From positions 1 to 56,725 of the IMG/VR virus record IMGVR_UViG_3300005466_000008: 56,725 nucleotides of DNA; one strand, written 5' to 3'. The DNA comes from a virus. Every line of letters starts with the position of its first letter. Position 1 is the stretch's first letter. Positions 55,416-56,725 of the stretch are shown here, in pieces. The notes below the pieces were generated by a model, which was given only the letters and a program-made list of their open reading frames with translations, searched no databases and was not told where the DNA came from. The translations under genes were made by a program, and so were the position numbers.

Positions 55416-55941
55416 GCATCGATCCGAGACCGCCAGCCGCCCAGTCGAAAAGCCACATCTTGTCGGCCAGGTCGATCTGGTCAGTAAAGACGATCATCAC
55501 ATCAGGGTTCTCCTGGTGCATTTCCTCGCGCTGCTCCTCCGTCAGCTTCTTCGTGACGGTGGTCTTGCCAACGGTGGTCTCCATGTAGTGGAGCTTGACG
55601 GCCGGGGAGACGACGATGTGAGGAACGATCTTATCCACCATGGCGATCATCTCGGAGACCGCCTTGGGGTCCTTCATCAGCGAAGGAATATCGATCTCTG
55701 ATTCCGCATTCTTCGGCGGAGTCGGGCCCTTCTTGGCCTTGGCCTTGGGCTTGGCGAGATGCTTCGACACGAGAGCGGTCACCGCGTCGGCCTCAGCCAG
55801 TAGTCCAGCCTGAATCATGGCCTCAATGGACATCTTCTTGGCCCGGCAGGTCTGGCCACTCGGTGTGGTCACTTCCTGCTCCTGGCCGTCCGGAGTAGTC
55901 GAAGACCAGACAGAATTGGGTGCGAAGTTGTCGGAGGGCAT
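55399..55941 (-). CDS. Tail assembly chaperone (first frame)
   Basis: This 180-aa protein follows the major tail gene and precedes the tape measure. It begins with NFAPNSVWSST, has an AKK/KAKAKKG basic linker, helical middle and the characteristic end IDLADKMWLFDWAAGG...FRE seen in actinophage chaperones. The final part overlaps the frameshift product at 55119. It prevents aggregation of the tape measure while the tube assembles. Confidence 0.85.
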   Translation of the reverse strand: MPSDNFAPNSVWSSTTPDGQEQEVTTPSGQTCRAKKMSIEAMIQAGLLAEADAVTALVSKHLAKPKAKAKKGPTPPKNAESEIDIPSLMKDPKAVSEMIAMVDKIVPHIVVSPAVKLHYMETTVGKTTVTKKLTEEQREEMHQENPDVMIVFTDQIDLADKMWLFDWAAGGLGSMLAFRE

Positions 55942-55969
55942 CGAGTGCTCCTAATATCCGTGAGAAGGA

Positions 55970-56725
55970 TCAGACGTAGGTGTATGTGGAGAACGCGCCG
56001 GTTGCGGAAGATCCGGAAGCGTTGGTGATGACGACGTTGGCCGCGCCAGCCGCGTGAGCGGGCGTGATGAGGGTGAGCTGATACGGGCTGTTGACCTCGA
56101 AGTCAGTAGCGTTGGTACCGCCGACCGTGACAGTCGTGATGCCTGTGAAGCCGTACCCGGTGACGATGACGATCTCTCCACCAGCAGTCGTGCCACCCGT
56201 GTCCGACAGCGAGTAGACCACCGGAGCAGCGGGGGTGTCCAGCGCCGGAGCCGTGATACTGCCCGAGGTCTCCCGATACACGAAATCGTAGACCGAGTCA
56301 TTGATCTCGGTGGCGTTCACTAGCCCCGACACGAGGCACGGGAAGCCGATGCCGGACACAGACGGAATGAAGAACTCACCGTCGCCCAGCTCGCCTTCGA
56401 CGTTGCCCGTGGAGCGGCAGCGCCAAACACAGGACTGGAAGTCTCCGCCGTTGTCGTTGATCGCCTGCCCAATCGTGGTGAAGAATGGGCGTACGTCCAA
56501 CGACTTCTTGCGGAACCGACGAACCTGGTTCGGCGAGATTCCGGAGTCGATGACCACACCACCGGCGATGATCGCGTAGGCGTCAAAGGAGATGCCGCCC
56601 GATTCGATCTCCCACTCGACCGACGCGCCCTTGCCATGCGAGGTCTGAAGCTTGTCGTCACCGCGCAAGTCCTCGTAGTCCTCGGTGTCGTTGAACGAGA
56701 ACGTCCGAGCGACCGGCAGGTCCGT
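55970..56725 (-). CDS. Major tail protein, main part with C-terminal IPT/TIG domain
   Basis: This is the C-terminal 231 residues (counted from 56665) of the 282-aa tail-tube protein, whose start lies at 153. It has a tube core (about 1-190 of the full protein). A C-terminal Ig-like IPT/TIG domain follows (about 195-282, YSLSDTGGTTAGGEIVIVTG then TPAHAAGAANVVITNASG), which decorates the tail. The in-window reading from 56668 begins with TTG only because the true ATG lies across the join. Confidence 0.88.
   Translation of the reverse strand, partial: TDLPVARTFSFNDTEDYEDLRGDDKLQTSHGKGASVEWEIESGGISFDAYAIIAGGVVIDSGISPNQVRRFRKKSLDVRPFFTTIGQAINDNGGDFQSCVWRCRSTGNVEGELGDGEFFIPSVSGIGFPCLVSGLVNATEINDSVYDFVYRETSGSITAPALDTPAAPVVYSLSDTGGTTAGGEIVIVTGYGFTGITTVTVGGTNATDFEVNSPYQLTLITPAHAAGAANVVITNASGSSATGAFSTYTYV
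56666..56725. repeat. Terminal direct repeat, right copy
   Basis: Exact copy of bases 1-60, inside the major tail protein frame. It is the duplicate end of a circular or permuted sequence. Confidence 0.95.

Overview
This window is the essentially complete genome of a tailed, siphovirus-type actinobacterial phage. The first 60 bases are repeated exactly as the last 60 (1-60 = 56666-56725), and one gene, the major tail protein, runs in frame across that join. The molecule is therefore best read as a circle, or a circularly permuted genome, of about 56,665 bp. The actinobacterial host is inferred from the GC-rich sequence, frequent GTG starts, DUF2786- and DUF2637-like proteins, and the style of the tail and endolysin proteins. 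The host genus cannot be fixed from sequence alone. No integrase, excisionase or clear immunity repressor was seen, so a lytic lifestyle is likely.

Layout (most genes on the minus strand, so read from high to low coordinate). Head module, 11136 down to about 2356: small terminase, large terminase, portal, MuF-like head protein with an unusual C-terminal domain, acidic scaffold, decoration protein, major capsid protein, and a HeH/SAP-like protein. A terminator-promoter pair at 2266-2337 separates this from the connector/tail module (2232 to 1, then across the join to 55970). That module holds head-tail connectors, a tail terminator candidate, a Com-like zinc protein and the major tail protein. 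It continues with tail assembly chaperones that overlap in different frames, a 924-aa tape measure, two large minor tail proteins, small tail proteins, an M15-like endolysin and several membrane proteins (lysis cassette, 55941 to 45072). A second block of tail-fibre-like genes (17651-15657) includes a protein with nine 14-residue repeats. It is followed by a run of small unknown genes (15640-11196).

Replication and nucleotide genes are all on the minus strand. A primase-polymerase/helicase lies at 21370-19190. The block 43334-27406 holds an SNF2-like helicase, a family A DNA polymerase with a degenerate uracil-glycosylase domain, a RecB/Cas4-like nuclease, a Sak4-like ATPase, a DUF669-like ssDNA-binding protein and a VRR-NUC nuclease. 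Inside it is a tightly overlapping nucleotide cassette: dCMP deaminase, two thymidylate-synthase-fold paralogues, a MazG/dUTPase-like pyrophosphatase and an NMP kinase. Both synthase paralogues carry Asp at the position where thymidylate synthase has the substrate-selecting Asn. That substitution marks dCMP hydroxymethylases, so I predict a T4-like cytosine modification pathway.

The only large plus-strand block is 21884-27333, a set of small early-type genes behind a series of sigma70-like promoters. Two of these promoters sit so close to the ATG that the messages should be leaderless. Four proteins in this block share a short N-terminal His/Cys motif. Other whole-genome signals are a strand-polarised 10-mer (GGCGGTGTGG on the minus strand, about 14 copies), AT-rich repeat/hairpin clusters at 19060-19190 and 44908-45064, and a tRNA-like gene with a greatly expanded anticodon arm.
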